DNA of 64,000 nucleotides. Origin: Bifidobacterium catulorum. Lineage in GTDB: Bacteria > Actinomycetota > Actinomycetes > Actinomycetales > Bifidobacteriaceae. The stretch is taken from positions 1-64,000 of the forward strand of contig NZ_QFFN01000004.1 of NCBI RefSeq assembly GCF_003129925.1, given 5' to 3'. The position numbers and the translations under genes were made by a program. How positions within the stretch are numbered: the first letter of the stretch is position 1; the number at the start of each line of letters is the position of its first letter. Positions 26,808 through 36,618 of the stretch are shown one piece after another. Under the pieces are notes generated by a model, which saw only the letters and a program-made list of their open reading frames with translations, did no database searches and was not told the DNA's origin.

Positions 26808-28433
26808 ATGACGGCGAAGGACGACAAGAACAGGAACGACGGGCACGACGGCCCCAATCAGGCCGACGAATCCGACAAGGACCTGGATTTCCCCTCCCTT
26901 GACGATGCGGAGGATACATCGTGGGACATCCCCACGCTGACGTTCGATTTCGATGGATCGGATCATGAAGCGGCCGGCGACGACGTCACCGATGCCAACG
27001 CCGACGACGGTCCGTCATCCCCGGGCGATGACTCGGCCGATACGCTTCCTGATTCCGGTAGCGACCACACGGTGGAGACGCCGGGACAGGATGCGGCGAC
27101 CGGGGAACGGACCACGGTCATGCCCACCGCCGTATTGCCCGACCACATCATGCAGGACCTGTTGGCCGACACGGCCGACATCCCACCGATCACAGCCGCC
27201 GAGGATGCGGACGTGCACGCCGACGCCGGCGAAACCCGCGTGATGCCCGTCATGAACGATGAGACAGACGATGAACCGGCCGGCGAGACGACGATCGTGG
27301 AACCGCCGATCACGGCGTCCGCGAACGACGCCGAAGCCGGCCCCGACGCCTCCGCCATGCCCGCGAGCATTCCGCCCGCCGATGCCGACGCCGAAACCTC
27401 GAAGCCGGCCGGTACGGCCACGTCGGGGAAGATCCGTCTCAATCGGCGTCATGTGACGACGGCGGCCGTCGCAATCGTGATCGCCGCGGCGCTCGTGGCG
27501 GGCGGCGTCTTCGCATGGCGTCAGTTCGGCGGCAAATCGCAGGAGGCCGCGATGGCCGACTGCACGGCGTCGGTCAAGGCGTACGATACCGCGACCACGG
27601 CGTTGGCCAAGGCGAAAAAGGACTCGCAATCCGCATTGCAGACGGCATCGTCAGAGGTCTCCGACCCAACGACACTGACGAATCTCCAGAAGGCCGTGGA
27701 CGGCACCAAGGAAGTGTCGAAGTCCCGGGAATGCACGTCGTCGATGGCGGCGTCGCAGTTGGACGCGAACGCGAAGGCCAACCGGACGATGGCCGATGCG
27801 ATCGTCAAAACGACCGAAAGCATCAACAGCGCGCTCAAAGCCGTCTCCGGCAGCAAGGACGACAATCAGCGCAGCACGTTGAAGGCGAGCCTCCAGTCGG
27901 CCATCACTTCGGCACAGACCACGTACGACAACAGCAACGGAGTGGTGGACGACGCCACGCGCACGACGCTGCTCAACGCGATCAGCGCGGCCCAAGCGGC
28001 GGCCAACGCGCCCGAATCCACGGCAACGGACCTGCAGAATGCGAAGACCACGCTGGAACAGGCGCAGACCGCGGTGAAGAACGCCATGACATCGTCCTCT
28101 GGTTCGGGCTCGTCGTCGGGCTCCGGTTCAGGCTCGGGCAATGGCTATTACAACGGCTACGGCAACGGGTATTACGGCAACGGATCGTACAACCAGTATG
28201 GCAACGGAACCGGCGGCAACGGGTATTCCAACCAGTACGGCAACGAATCATCCAACGGCAACAACGGCAACAACGGCAACGGATCGTCCAGCAGTAACGG
28301 CAGCAACGGCACCGGAACCAGCAACGGCAACAAGACCGACCAGAAACCCAGTGACACCGCGACCGACACCGCCGGCGGCGGCAGCTCCTCCACCACGCCG
28401 ACCCCCAGCACCGGCACGAATCAGAAACAGTGA
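26808..28433 (+). CDS. membrane-anchored protein with Gly/Asn/Tyr-rich extracellular tail
   Basis: A 541-residue protein I do not recognise. Order of parts: an acidic cytoplasmic N-terminus (about residues 1-210, rich in Asp/Glu/Thr); a single membrane span near 214-238 (VTTAAVAIVIAAALVAGGVF); an extracellular helical domain (about 250-430) with repeated DNAKAN/AKTTLEQAQTAVKNAM-type patterns reminiscent of FIVAR or coiled-coil adhesin modules; then a low-complexity tail of Gly, Asn, Ser and Tyr (GNGYYNGYGNGYYGNG pattern). There is no LPXTG motif, so it is held by the transmembrane helix. I take the ATG at 26808, preceded by GGAGAG. Possibly a cell-surface adhesin or stalk. Confidence 0.65.
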   Translation: MTAKDDKNRNDGHDGPNQADESDKDLDFPSLDDAEDTSWDIPTLTFDFDGSDHEAAGDDVTDANADDGPSSPGDDSADTLPDSGSDHTVETPGQDAATGERTTVMPTAVLPDHIMQDLLADTADIPPITAAEDADVHADAGETRVMPVMNDETDDEPAGETTIVEPPITASANDAEAGPDASAMPASIPPADADAETSKPAGTATSGKIRLNRRHVTTAAVAIVIAAALVAGGVFAWRQFGGKSQEAAMADCTASVKAYDTATTALAKAKKDSQSALQTASSEVSDPTTLTNLQKAVDGTKEVSKSRECTSSMAASQLDANAKANRTMADAIVKTTESINSALKAVSGSKDDNQRSTLKASLQSAITSAQTTYDNSNGVVDDATRTTLLNAISAAQAAANAPESTATDLQNAKTTLEQAQTAVKNAMTSSSGSGSSSGSGSGSGNGYYNGYGNGYYGNGSYNQYGNGTGGNGYSNQYGNESSNGNNGNNGNGSSSSNGSNGTGTSNGNKTDQKPSDTATDTAGGGSSSTTPTPSTGTNQKQ

Positions 28434-28463
28434 CCCCTGCGTGATCTCCGCCGGGGTCGCCGG

Positions 28464-29495
28464 TCACCGCTCCCGCATGAACCTTTCACGCAATCCCGGC
28501 GTGATCTTCACGGCCGTCCAGATGCTGCGCACCAGCAGCACGCCAAGATACGCGGCGAACAGGTTCGCACCCATGCGCGGCGTCACCCATCCGGCCACGA
28601 CGGTGCCCAACGGGGCCACGACCGCCGCCGTGACGCCGATGGCCAGACCGTTGCGCAGATGCACGAGCCTACGCCGCGTATTCGCCACGGTTCCGGCGAT
28701 CGAACTCGGGAACATGGCCAGCAGCGACGTGCCGCGAGCCATCAAATCGCTCGCGCCGAACAGCACGGAAAGCGCCGGCACCATCACGGCGCCGCCGCCG
28801 ATGCCCAGCAGTCCGGCGAGCGTGCCGATGCCCACGCCCAGCAACGCCAGCAGCGCGCCGGTCGCGATGGTCATATGAATCACGTGGTCGCGCGAAGGCG
28901 TGAACACGATCTGCGAAAGGATCACGAACACCAGGAACACCACGAACACCCAACGCAGCACGACCTCCGGCAGGCGGGACAACAGCCAGCTGCCGATCTG
29001 CGAGCCGACGATCAGCCCGCAGGCCAGCAATGCGGCGGCGATCCAATCGACGTCGCCGCCGGTGGCGTAGGAAATCACACCCGTGATGGACGTCGGGATG
29101 ATGGCGGCCAGCGACGTGGCCGCCGCATGACGCTGCGACAGGCCCAGAAACACCAGCGCGGGCACGATCACCGTGCCGCCGCCGATGCCGAACAGGCCGG
29201 AAAGAAAACCGGAGAGGACGCCGACGCCGATCAGCATCATCCACACTTGGCTTGCGGAGCGCCCCTCCCCCAGGGTCGTCGAGCCTTCGCCACTATATGA
29301 TGGCCCGTTCGCGTCACGCGCGGAACCGTCCGTACGCGCATTTGCGGCACCTCCCGCGGAACCGTCCGCCGCGTCGCCCGCCGTCGAACCATGCTTCGTC
29401 ATATCGTCAGTCACGCCGCTCACTGTACTCCCCATGAACGCTTTCCGCGGCATCGGCATCATCTGACGTATCAATGACGCCAACGTCGACATCAC
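28464..29495 (-). CDS. TSUP (TauE/SafE) family exporter
   Basis: A membrane protein of the TauE/SafE family, generally linked to export of sulfite or sulfonates; the substrate is uncertain. Eight hydrophobic segments begin near residue 85. Both family signature loops are present: GFLSGLFGIGGGTVIVPAL and, in the second half, GTLAGLLGIGGGAVMVPAL. The first 80 residues are a Ser/Gly/Ala-rich polar extension, and the start is uncertain: ATGs at residues 1, 21 and 32 are all weak candidates. It converges on the preceding gene with only 30 bases between the stops. Confidence 0.78.
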   Translation of the reverse strand: MMSTLASLIRQMMPMPRKAFMGSTVSGVTDDMTKHGSTAGDAADGSAGGAANARTDGSARDANGPSYSGEGSTTLGEGRSASQVWMMLIGVGVLSGFLSGLFGIGGGTVIVPALVFLGLSQRHAAATSLAAIIPTSITGVISYATGGDVDWIAAALLACGLIVGSQIGSWLLSRLPEVVLRWVFVVFLVFVILSQIVFTPSRDHVIHMTIATGALLALLGVGIGTLAGLLGIGGGAVMVPALSVLFGASDLMARGTSLLAMFPSSIAGTVANTRRRLVHLRNGLAIGVTAAVVAPLGTVVAGWVTPRMGANLFAAYLGVLLVRSIWTAVKITPGLRERFMRER

Positions 29496-29804
29496 CCAAT
29501 ATCCAACCCCAACACCCGATCAACAGCAACGGGCCGCGCACGCATCCGACGCCGCGGAAAAGAATATCGCCGGCATTCCCGGAATTCGCCGGATGGTATC
29601 GTTTCGCGCCTGTTTCGTCGCGCATTGTTTATCAATGTCGGCGTTTTTATCGCCGCGTGATATCAACGGACTACGCCATATATACACATATATAAACATC
29701 GGATTATCGGCGTCGAAACACATCATCGTGATAATGGAAAAACGTATGGGACCGCGCGAAAATGGATGATATGCGGTCATGTCGGCCGCGGCGAGGAGGC
29801 AACG
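29496..29804. other. divergent intergenic region, TSUP exporter / aldehyde dehydrogenase
   Basis: No gene is seen. AT-rich TATATACACATATATAAAC at about 29678-29697 suggests promoter DNA for the plus-strand dehydrogenase, with its ribosome binding site GAGGAGG at 29793-29799. No operator-like palindrome stands out. Confidence 0.35.
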
Positions 29805-31175
29805 ATGGCATACGCAACAGTCAATCCCTACACCGGCGAAACCCTGAAGACGTTCCCCACGGCGACGATCGAGGAGACGGATGCCGCACTCGACACCGCG
29901 CACGCCGCGTTCGACGTCTGGAAACGCAAGCCAATCGAGGAACGCACCGCGATCCTCGACAACGCCGCATCGATCCTCGAAACCGAACGCAACGAGTACG
30001 CGGCCATGCTGACGACCGAAATGGGCAAGATCATGGCGGAGGCGCAGGCCGAGGTCAGCGTCTGCGTGGCGATCCTGCGGTACTACGTCGAGCACACGAA
30101 GGACCTGCTGCGCCCGCGAATGCTGCTCACGCAAGGGTTCGGCGAGACCGACGTGCATCTGGTCAACGATCCGACCGGCATCATCTTCGCCGTGGAGCCA
30201 TGGAACTTCCCGTATTATCAGGTGATTCGCGTGGCCGCGCCGCAGCTGGCCGCCGGCAACGTGGTCATGCTCAAGCATGCGTCGAACGTGCCGCAATGCG
30301 CGGCGCTGATGGAACGCCTGTTCCGCGAGGCCGGCGCCCCCGAAGGCGTGTTCACGAACCTGTATCTGCCGCATGACCTCACCGAACACGTGATCGCCAG
30401 CCCATATGTGCGCGGCGTGGCGCTCACCGGATCCGAAAAGGCCGGTGCCATCATCGCCTCGCTGGCCGGCAAGCATCTGAAGAAAAGCACACTGGAGCTC
30501 GGCGGCATGGATGCGTTCATCGTGCTGGAGGACGCTGACATCCAGCTGGCCGCCGAATGGGCGGTGCGCGGGCGTAACCGCAACGCCGGTCAGGTGTGCG
30601 TCTCGTCGAAGCGGTTCATTGTGGTCGACGCGGTGTACGACGAGTTCGTACGCCGGTACCGTGCGGAGGCTGCGAAGCTGGTGCCGGGTGATCCGGCCGA
30701 CCCGAAGACCACGCTCGCGCCGCTTTCCAGTGCCGCGGCGAAACGGCAGGTGGAACGGCAGGTGGCCGACATCGTGGCGCAGGGTGCGACGGTGGAGTAT
30801 CTGGTGGACGTGCCCGCCGAGGGCAATTTCTTCCCATCGACGTTGCTGACGAACATTCCCGAGGGTTCAGAGGCCACACGTACCGAGATCTTCGGCCCGG
30901 TCGCGCAGCTGTATCGGGCCGCCGACGAGGCCGACGCCATACGCATAGCCAACGATTCCCCGTATGGTCTCGGCGGCTCGGTATTCACGACAGACATCCA
31001 TCATGCGCAGGAGATCGCCCGGCAGCTCGACACCGGCATGGTGACAATCAACCGCGCCAGCGCTTCGGGGCCGGACATCCCGTTCGGCGGCGTGAAGAAC
31101 TCCGGATATGGTCATGAGCTGATCGATCTGGGATTGAAGGAGTTCCTCAACCAGAAGGTCGTGATCAACGGCTGA
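29805..31175 (+). CDS. succinate-semialdehyde dehydrogenase (NAD(P)+)
   Basis: A 456-residue aldehyde dehydrogenase of the GabD/Sad type that oxidises succinate semialdehyde (or a similar aldehyde) to the acid. The catalytic Glu is in LELGGMD and the nucleophile Cys in NAGQVCVSSKR. The NAD-binding segment PWNFPYYQVIR and the C-terminal PFGGVKNSGYGHEL are family hallmarks. I use the ATG at 29805, with GAGGAGG five bases upstream. It is followed by a terminator and then by a close paralogue broken by a frameshift. With the hexarate locus in the same window, oxidation of 2-ketoglutarate semialdehyde is a possible alternative substrate, but the genes are about 19 kb apart. Confidence 0.86.
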   Translation: MAYATVNPYTGETLKTFPTATIEETDAALDTAHAAFDVWKRKPIEERTAILDNAASILETERNEYAAMLTTEMGKIMAEAQAEVSVCVAILRYYVEHTKDLLRPRMLLTQGFGETDVHLVNDPTGIIFAVEPWNFPYYQVIRVAAPQLAAGNVVMLKHASNVPQCAALMERLFREAGAPEGVFTNLYLPHDLTEHVIASPYVRGVALTGSEKAGAIIASLAGKHLKKSTLELGGMDAFIVLEDADIQLAAEWAVRGRNRNAGQVCVSSKRFIVVDAVYDEFVRRYRAEAAKLVPGDPADPKTTLAPLSSAAAKRQVERQVADIVAQGATVEYLVDVPAEGNFFPSTLLTNIPEGSEATRTEIFGPVAQLYRAADEADAIRIANDSPYGLGGSVFTTDIHHAQEIARQLDTGMVTINRASASGPDIPFGGVKNSGYGHELIDLGLKEFLNQKVVING

Positions 31176-31192
31176 GGCCTGACGCAGTCTCC

Positions 31193-31231
31193 GCCCGAAC
31201 CACGATGGCGAGCCGACGCCGTGGTTCGGGC
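31193..31231 (+). terminator. terminator of the first aldehyde dehydrogenase gene
   Basis: GCCCGAACCACG (31193-31204) and CGTGGTTCGGGC (31220-31231) form a perfect 12-bp stem 18 bases past the stop codon. No long T-run follows, so efficiency is uncertain. Confidence 0.6.
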
Positions 31232-31262
31232 GCGACCTTTCGCAAAAAACGTTGGCAACTTC

Positions 31263-31293
31263 TTGACATGTCTCATCGGTGTATCCGCATAAT
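31263..31293 (+). promoter_or_regulatory. putative promoter of the second aldehyde dehydrogenase
   Basis: TTGACA (31263-31268) and CATAAT (31288-31293) are 19 bases apart, slightly long. They lie 53 bases before the start codon, which has GAAAGGGG upstream. A separate promoter fits the terminator just upstream. Confidence 0.45.
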
Positions 31294-31345
31294 GGTGGCG
31301 TTGGGTTTCATTGCCGTCAATGCTGACGATCGAAAGGGGAATACC

Positions 31346-32733
31346 ATGGCATACGCCACCATCAATCCGTACACCGAACAAACCATCAAGACGTTTCCCG
31401 ATGCCACCGAGGCCGAGGTCGATGCCGCGCTGAAGACCGCACACGCCACGTTCCTTGAATGGAAGGCGAAGCCGATCTCCGAGCGCGTGGCCGTGCTCGC
31501 CAAGGCCGCGGAGATTCTGAAGAACAATCGCAGCGACTACGCCTCCACACTCACTCTGGAAATGGGTAAGATCACCGCTGAGGCCGAGGCCGAAGTCGAC
31601 CTGTGCGTGGCCATGCTGCGCTACTACGTGGAGCACGGCGAAGAGCTGCTGTCCCCACGTCTGTTGCCGGCGAAGGGCTACGGCGACACCGACGTGCAGT
31701 TGGTCAACGACCCGATGGGCGTAATCTTCGCCGTGGAACCGTGGAACTTCCCGTACTATCAGGTCATACGCATCACCGCGCCGCAGGCGACCGCCGGCAA
31801 CGTCGTGGTGCTCAAGCACGCGTCGAACGTGCCGCAGAGCGCGGCCCGTATGGAGCAGCTGTTCCTCGAAGCGGGAGCGCCCAAGGGGCTGCTCACCAAT
31901 CTGTATCTGCCGCATGACCTCACCGAGCATGTGATCGCCAGCCCGTACGTGCGCGGCGTGGCGCTCACCGGCTCGGAAAAGGCCGGAGGACATGTCGCCT
32001 CGCTCGCCGCGAAGCATCTGAAGAAGAGCACACTGGAGCTCGGCGGCGCCGACGCGTTCATCGTGCTGGACGACGCCGATGTGGAGAAGGCCGCCGACTG
32101 GGCAGTGTTCGGCCGCAACTGGAACGCCGGGCAGGTGTGCGTCTCCTCGAAGCGCCTCATCATCGACGAGTCCGTATACGACCGGTTCCTCGAACGCTAC
32201 CGTAAAGGCGCCGCGAAGCTGGTGGCGGGGATCCGACCGATCCGAAGACCACCCTCGCGCCGCTGTCGAGCGCCGGAGCCGTGGAAACCCTGAAGCGCCA
32301 GGTGGCTTCGGCCGTGGAACAGGGCGCCAAGGTGGAATATCTGGCCGAAGTGCCTGAACAAGGAGCGTTCTTCCCGCCGACGATCGTCACCGACATCACC
32401 GAAGACAACGACGCCTTCCACACCGAGTTCTTCGGACCGGTGGCGCAGGTGTACCGCGCCAAGGACGAGGACGACGCGGTCCGCATCGCCAACGATTCCC
32501 CGTTCGGACTTGGCGGCTCCGTATTTAGCTCGGACATCCACCGCGCCCAGCAGGTGGCGCGCCGTCTCGACACCGGTATGGTCGCCATCAACCATCCGAC
32601 CGTCGTCGCCGCGGACATCCCGTTCGGCGGCGTGAAGAACTCCGGATACGGCCACGAACTGCTCGATCTCGGACTCAAGGAGTTCGTGAACCAGAAGGTC
32701 GTCGCCGTAGCCGACATCAACGGTCCGTTCTGA
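31346..32733 (+). pseudogene. succinate-semialdehyde dehydrogenase paralogue, frameshifted
   Basis: A close paralogue of the preceding gene, interrupted by a single-base deletion. The first frame runs MAYATINPYTEQTIKTF… through LELGGAD and NAGQVCVSSKR to …AAKLVAGI. There the sequence GCGGGGATCCG (G4 at 32227-32230) should by homology read GCGGGGGATCCG (A-G-D-P). After adding one G the frame continues through EFFGPVAQVYRAKDE and PFGGVKNSGYGHEL to 32733, giving 462 residues. Every other feature, including promoter and ribosome binding site, is intact. It is therefore either a recent mutation, a sequencing error or a slippage site. As written the protein would lose its C-terminal third. Confidence 0.85.
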
Positions 32734-32787
32734 TTGGCGTTGCGGCTTGCAGAAGTCGTATCTGTGACGCCGCACTCGTTCCCAATT

Positions 32788-32902
32788 GGCTCCCCTCGCT
32801 GAGGGGAGCTGGCCGCCGCAGGCGGTCTGAGGGGAGAGACACCTTAGACTCTCGCTCCCCTCAGTCGGCTATCGCCGACAGCTCCCCTCACAGAGGGGAG
32901 CC
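32788..32902. repeat. two inverted CTCCCCTCAG palindromic intergenic repeats
   Basis: Copy one (32788-32836) begins GGCTCCCCTCGCTGAGGGGAG and ends GGTCTGAGGGGAG. Copy two (32854-32902) is in the opposite orientation and ends CACAGAGGGGAGCC. Each can fold on itself and the two can pair with each other. Same family as 19376-19424. They lie between convergent genes. Confidence 0.75.
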
Positions 32903-32924
32903 AAAAAGCACTGCTCAGGCAGTG
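32903..32924 (-). terminator. intrinsic terminator of pdxST
   Basis: CACTGC-CTGA-GCAGTG hairpin (32909-32924) followed on the minus strand by CTTTTTGG, 12 bases after the pdxT stop. This is a textbook intrinsic terminator. Confidence 0.88.
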
Positions 32925-32936
32925 TCTATCTGTCCT

Positions 32937-33557
32937 TCACAGGCCCAAGAACAACTCATGAATCCGGGGGTCTTCGGTGAGTTCGGGGTGGAACGCCGTG
33001 GCGATGATATTGCCCTGACGCAGACCGACCACGTTGCCGTTCACCTCGGTCTCGATGGTGGCCTGCGAGCCGACGGACACGACGAACGGCCCGCGGATGA
33101 ACACCAGCGGGAAGTCCTTGATGTCGCCGAAGTCGGCGGTCGCGGCGAACGATCCGAGCTGACGCCCGTAGGCGTTGCGGCGAACAACGGCGTCAAGCGC
33201 ACCGAAGTACACGTTGTCGTCGTTGTCGAGTTTCTTCGCGAGCAGAATCATGCCGGCGCAGGTGCCGAACACCGGCTTGCCGGCGGCGATATGCGCGGCG
33301 ATCTTCTCGAACAGACCCGTGGAATGCAGCAGCTTGCCCTGCGTCGTCGATTCGCCGCCGGGCAGAATCACGCGGTCGATGGAATCGTCGAAATCCTCGA
33401 CGTCACGCAACAGCTTCCACTGGGCGCCAAGACGGTCGAGCATGGCCGCGTGCTCGGCGAATGCGCCCTGCACGGCGAGGATGCCGGTCACGCCATGCTT
33501 GGCATTTTCGGCCTCGGCCGACTCCTCCTTGGAAATGTATTCAACGGCTACTACCAC
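32937..33557 (-). CDS. pdxT: pyridoxal 5'-phosphate synthase glutaminase subunit
   Basis: The glutaminase half of the DXP-independent PLP synthase; it releases ammonia from glutamine for PdxS. It has 206 residues. The class I amidotransferase core is clear: GVLAVQGAF-like N-terminus (VTGILAVQGAFAEH), LPGGESTTQGKLL, nucleophile Cys in PVFGTCAGMILLA, and the His/Glu pair in ATAFHPELTED. The start is a GTG at 33557, seven bases after the pdxS stop, with GAGG overlapping that stop. An ATG-initiated longer frame reads through pdxS in the wrong frame and is rejected. It forms a two-gene operon with pdxS. Confidence 0.93.
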   Translation of the reverse strand: MVVAVEYISKEESAEAENAKHGVTGILAVQGAFAEHAAMLDRLGAQWKLLRDVEDFDDSIDRVILPGGESTTQGKLLHSTGLFEKIAAHIAAGKPVFGTCAGMILLAKKLDNDDNVYFGALDAVVRRNAYGRQLGSFAATADFGDIKDFPLVFIRGPFVVSVGSQATIETEVNGNVVGLRQGNIIATAFHPELTEDPRIHELFLGL

Positions 33558-33564
33558 GGTTGCC

Positions 33565-34440
33565 TCACTCGCCGCGGGCGGCCATGATGGTTTCGATCTC
33601 GTCCTCGTTGATGCCAACCATGGCCTCGCCGAGGTTCTCGGAGAGACGGGCCAGCAGATCGGCGTCCTGCCAGTTGGCGGTGGCCTGGACGATGGCGGCG
33701 GCACGCTTGGCCGGATTGCCGGACTTGAAGATGCCGGAGCCGACGAACACACCTTCGGCGCCAAGCTCCATCATCAGGGCGGCGTCGGCGGGGGTGGCCA
33801 CGCCACCGGCGGCGAAGTTCACGACGGGCAGACGGCCGTTGTCGTGCACGTACTTGGCGAGGTCGTACGGAACGGCCAGCTGCTTGGCGGCCTCGAAGAT
33901 CTCGTCGTCACGCAGACCGACGAGCTCGCGAATCTGCTTGTTCATCGTACGCATGTGGCGGACGGCCTGGATCACGTCGCCGGTGCCGGGCTCGCCCTTG
34001 GTGCGGATCATCGCGGCGCCTTCGGCGATGCGGCGCAGGGCCTCGCCGAGGTTCTTCGCACCGCAGACGAACGGCACGTCGAACTGGGTCTTGTCGATGT
34101 GGTAGACGTCGTCGGCGGGGCTCAGCACCTCGGACTCGTCGATGTAGTCGATCTGGATGGCCTGAAGGATGCGGGCCTCGGCGATGTGACCGATACGGAC
34201 CTTGGCCATGACCGGGATGGAGACGGCCTCCTGGATGCCCTTGATCATCGCCGGGTCGGACATACGGGAGACGCCACCGGCGGCGCGGATGTCGGCGGGG
34301 ATGCGCTCCAGGGCCATGACGGCGCAAGCGCCGGCGTCCTCGGCGACCTTCGCCTGCTCCGGCGTGGTGACGTCCATGATGACGCCGCCCTTGAGCATCT
34401 GGGCGAGGTTCTTGTTCAGTTCGGACCTGTTCTCAGCCAT
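33565..34440 (-). CDS. pdxS: pyridoxal 5'-phosphate synthase lyase subunit
   Basis: The synthase half of PLP synthase. It condenses ribose 5-phosphate, glyceraldehyde 3-phosphate and ammonia to PLP. It has 291 residues, the expected length, and is highly conserved: [37 protein letters not shown], the catalytic Lys in VMAKVRIGH, and the second Lys region with GEPGTGDV, ending in the AARGE tail. The start is the ATG at 34440, with GAGGAAACAG before it. It is the first gene of the pdxST operon. Confidence 0.96.
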   Translation of the reverse strand: MAENRSELNKNLAQMLKGGVIMDVTTPEQAKVAEDAGACAVMALERIPADIRAAGGVSRMSDPAMIKGIQEAVSIPVMAKVRIGHIAEARILQAIQIDYIDESEVLSPADDVYHIDKTQFDVPFVCGAKNLGEALRRIAEGAAMIRTKGEPGTGDVIQAVRHMRTMNKQIRELVGLRDDEIFEAAKQLAVPYDLAKYVHDNGRLPVVNFAAGGVATPADAALMMELGAEGVFVGSGIFKSGNPAKRAAAIVQATANWQDADLLARLSENLGEAMVGINEDEIETIMAARGE

Positions 34441-34677
34441 CTGTTTCCTCTTTTTTCGTTTCGTCGTACCGTTTACCGTTCGCACCGATCGGCCGAATAC
34501 GCCGTCAAATGCAAACACACAAACATTAATGCTAAATACACTGCGTTACATTCAGGTGCATTGCCCACATACCGGCGCGAAACAAACGTTTTTGAGATAG
34601 CAAAATCCGATAACGCGCTCAAATACCCCAAATACGTGAGGCATATGACGCATGGGGTACGTGTACCACGGCGTAAT

Positions 34678-34852
34678 GGTGTGACTGGGTGCGTGACGGG
34701 GTACAGGTGCGTGACGGGGCATAGGTGCGCCCAGTCACGCCGCTCGAAAAACGTTGCAATTTCAACAGTCTTTGCAAGGCGTAACTCGGCACAGGTATAC
34801 CCGGTCACGCAACCTATACCCGGCTGGCCGTACCCGGTCACGCCCATCGCCA
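34678..34852. repeat. composite GTGAC repeat element, copy D (diverged)
   Basis: GTGACTGGGTGCGTGACGGG units are followed by GCGCCCAGTCACGCC. A diverged core, CTCGAAAAACGTTGCAATTT, comes next (about 34742-34761). Inverted units with ACCCGGTCACGC run to 34852. It occupies most of the 421-base gap between pdxS and the chloride channel gene. Confidence 0.65.
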
Positions 34853-34861
34853 TGAACACGG

Positions 34862-36532
34862 CTATCGCTGCAGCCGGCACAGCGCATCCATGGCCTTGCG
34901 CACAACGGGGGCATCCTCTCCGCTGAACAATACGATCAGATAGTCGCCGGCGCGCACCTGCGTATCACCGCGCGGTACGATTTCGCTTTCGCCCCGGCGC
35001 AGTCCCACAATCAGACATCCCGAGGGCCATGCCACGTCACGCACCCGTCGGGCATCCGCGGGCGCCCCCATCTCCACAGGAAACTCCATCATGCCGCGAC
35101 CGACTTTGCTGGGCATCCGAGCCTCGTCGGTGCCCGCGGCGGGATCGTTCGGATGCTGCTTCATATACCGTTCCAGCAACGCCCCATAGATCGGCTTGGT
35201 GCGCAGCATGTCGGAGACCAGCAGTCCGATGAACGCCGCCAACGCCACAGGCAGCATATGCGTCACCGTACCACTCATCTCCACGGTGAGCAGAATCGAG
35301 GTGATTGGGGTCTTCACCGAAGCGGACAACGTACCGGCCATGCCGCACACCGCGAACAGCGGTATGCTCTGCGCAGGAAGACCGGCGAACTGGTTCGCCG
35401 CCAATCCGCAGATGCCGCCGCCCAATGCCCCAACCGAGAGAATCGGCATGAAGATGCCGCCCGGCGTACCCGCGCCGAAGCTGGTGGCGGTGAACAGCAT
35501 CTTGACCACGAATAGCAGCGCCATCATGCCAAGACCCACTTCGGTCACGCCATGAACCGAATCGAATCCGGCGGCCGCGGTCTGCAATCCGCGGGACGCG
35601 CCGCCATCCATGCCACCGCCCACGTGTTCAGCGAGCGCAATCAGATTCGATCCCCCGCCCAGCACCTGCGGCAGCATCAATCCCACGGGCAACGCCAAGC
35701 CCAACGCCACCACGGGACGAACCGCAGCCGGCAGCCTGCCGAACAACGTCTGGAATCCAAGCAGCGCCCGGTTCATCAGCACGCCGACAAGACCGGCGAC
35801 CACTCCCAGCGGCAACATCCAGGCATATTGCCCGATCGGCAGCTTCGGCAACTCGCCGAAATCCAGTACCGGCGTAAGCCCAAAACAGTATTTGGATACG
35901 AAGTCGGCGGTGAGTGACGCCGCGGTGGCCCCCATCAGTATCGCCGGCGAGAAACTGCGGTGCACTCCTTCCAGCGCGAACATCATGCCGGAAAGCGGGG
36001 CGCTGAACGCTGCGGAAAGCCCGGCCGCCGCTCCCGCCGTCACCAGATAATGCTCCTGCATATCCTCACGACGCCCGCTCCGAAGACGATGCGCCACGAA
36101 TTGCGCGCCGGAAGCACCGATCTGGATCGACGGGCCTTCACGACCCATCGAAAGGCCGAACACCCCGGCAAGAAGCCCCCCGATGAATCGGACCGGAAGA
36201 ATCGTCTGCCATCGCATTTTCAGCCCGAACAACACCACGCCCTCGGTCTGCGGGATGCCGCTGCCCGACGCCATCGGCTCCCTGCGGATCATCCGCGCGA
36301 TCAGCAGACCGGCCGCCACCGCAGCCACGGTCCAGGGCGCGATCAGCCACGGCGTCTGCCGGATCTGCCCATACATCCATCTCGCGAATTCCACGACGTA
36401 TTCGATGCCCAGCCGGTAGGCCACCACCAGCACGCCGGAAACAAGGCCGATCAGCACACCGGCCGCCGCCATCTTCCATTTGAGACGATTGAACGAGGAA
36501 AGCAGCCTGTTCACCCTCGATTGCGTGTTCAA
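34862..36532 (-). CDS. ClC family chloride channel/antiporter with C-terminal TrkA-C domain
   Basis: A 556-residue ClC protein moving chloride, probably in exchange for protons. Selectivity motifs are of the chloride class: GSGIPQ (about residue 93), GREGP with the gating Glu (about 131), and GIFMP (about 360). A cytosolic C-terminal part (about residues 470-550; SGCLIVGLRRGES…VRAGDYLIVLFSG) is an RCK-C/TrkA-C ligand-binding domain. The start is a TTG at 36532 behind GGGAGG. It is co-directional with the two crcB genes behind the fluoride riboswitch, 158 bases downstream of them. It may therefore share their transcript. It lacks the signature of fluoride-specific ClC proteins. Confidence 0.88.
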   Translation of the reverse strand: MNTQSRVNRLLSSFNRLKWKMAAAGVLIGLVSGVLVVAYRLGIEYVVEFARWMYGQIRQTPWLIAPWTVAAVAAGLLIARMIRREPMASGSGIPQTEGVVLFGLKMRWQTILPVRFIGGLLAGVFGLSMGREGPSIQIGASGAQFVAHRLRSGRREDMQEHYLVTAGAAAGLSAAFSAPLSGMMFALEGVHRSFSPAILMGATAASLTADFVSKYCFGLTPVLDFGELPKLPIGQYAWMLPLGVVAGLVGVLMNRALLGFQTLFGRLPAAVRPVVALGLALPVGLMLPQVLGGGSNLIALAEHVGGGMDGGASRGLQTAAAGFDSVHGVTEVGLGMMALLFVVKMLFTATSFGAGTPGGIFMPILSVGALGGGICGLAANQFAGLPAQSIPLFAVCGMAGTLSASVKTPITSILLTVEMSGTVTHMLPVALAAFIGLLVSDMLRTKPIYGALLERYMKQHPNDPAAGTDEARMPSKVGRGMMEFPVEMGAPADARRVRDVAWPSGCLIVGLRRGESEIVPRGDTQVRAGDYLIVLFSGEDAPVVRKAMDALCRLQR

Positions 36533-36618
36533 GCCGCCTCCCTTTTCCGCCGGCCATCGTTATTCCTACAGCGAGTCTACGCCTCTCCGTTCCAGAGCCC
36601 CCACGACCGGCACGCCGA

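Noticed and set aside
34862-36532. ClC as a fluoride-specific (CLC-F) antiporter
   Set aside because: It carries the chloride-type GSGIP and GREGP motifs; fluoride ClCs have altered versions. Proximity to crcB alone is not enough.
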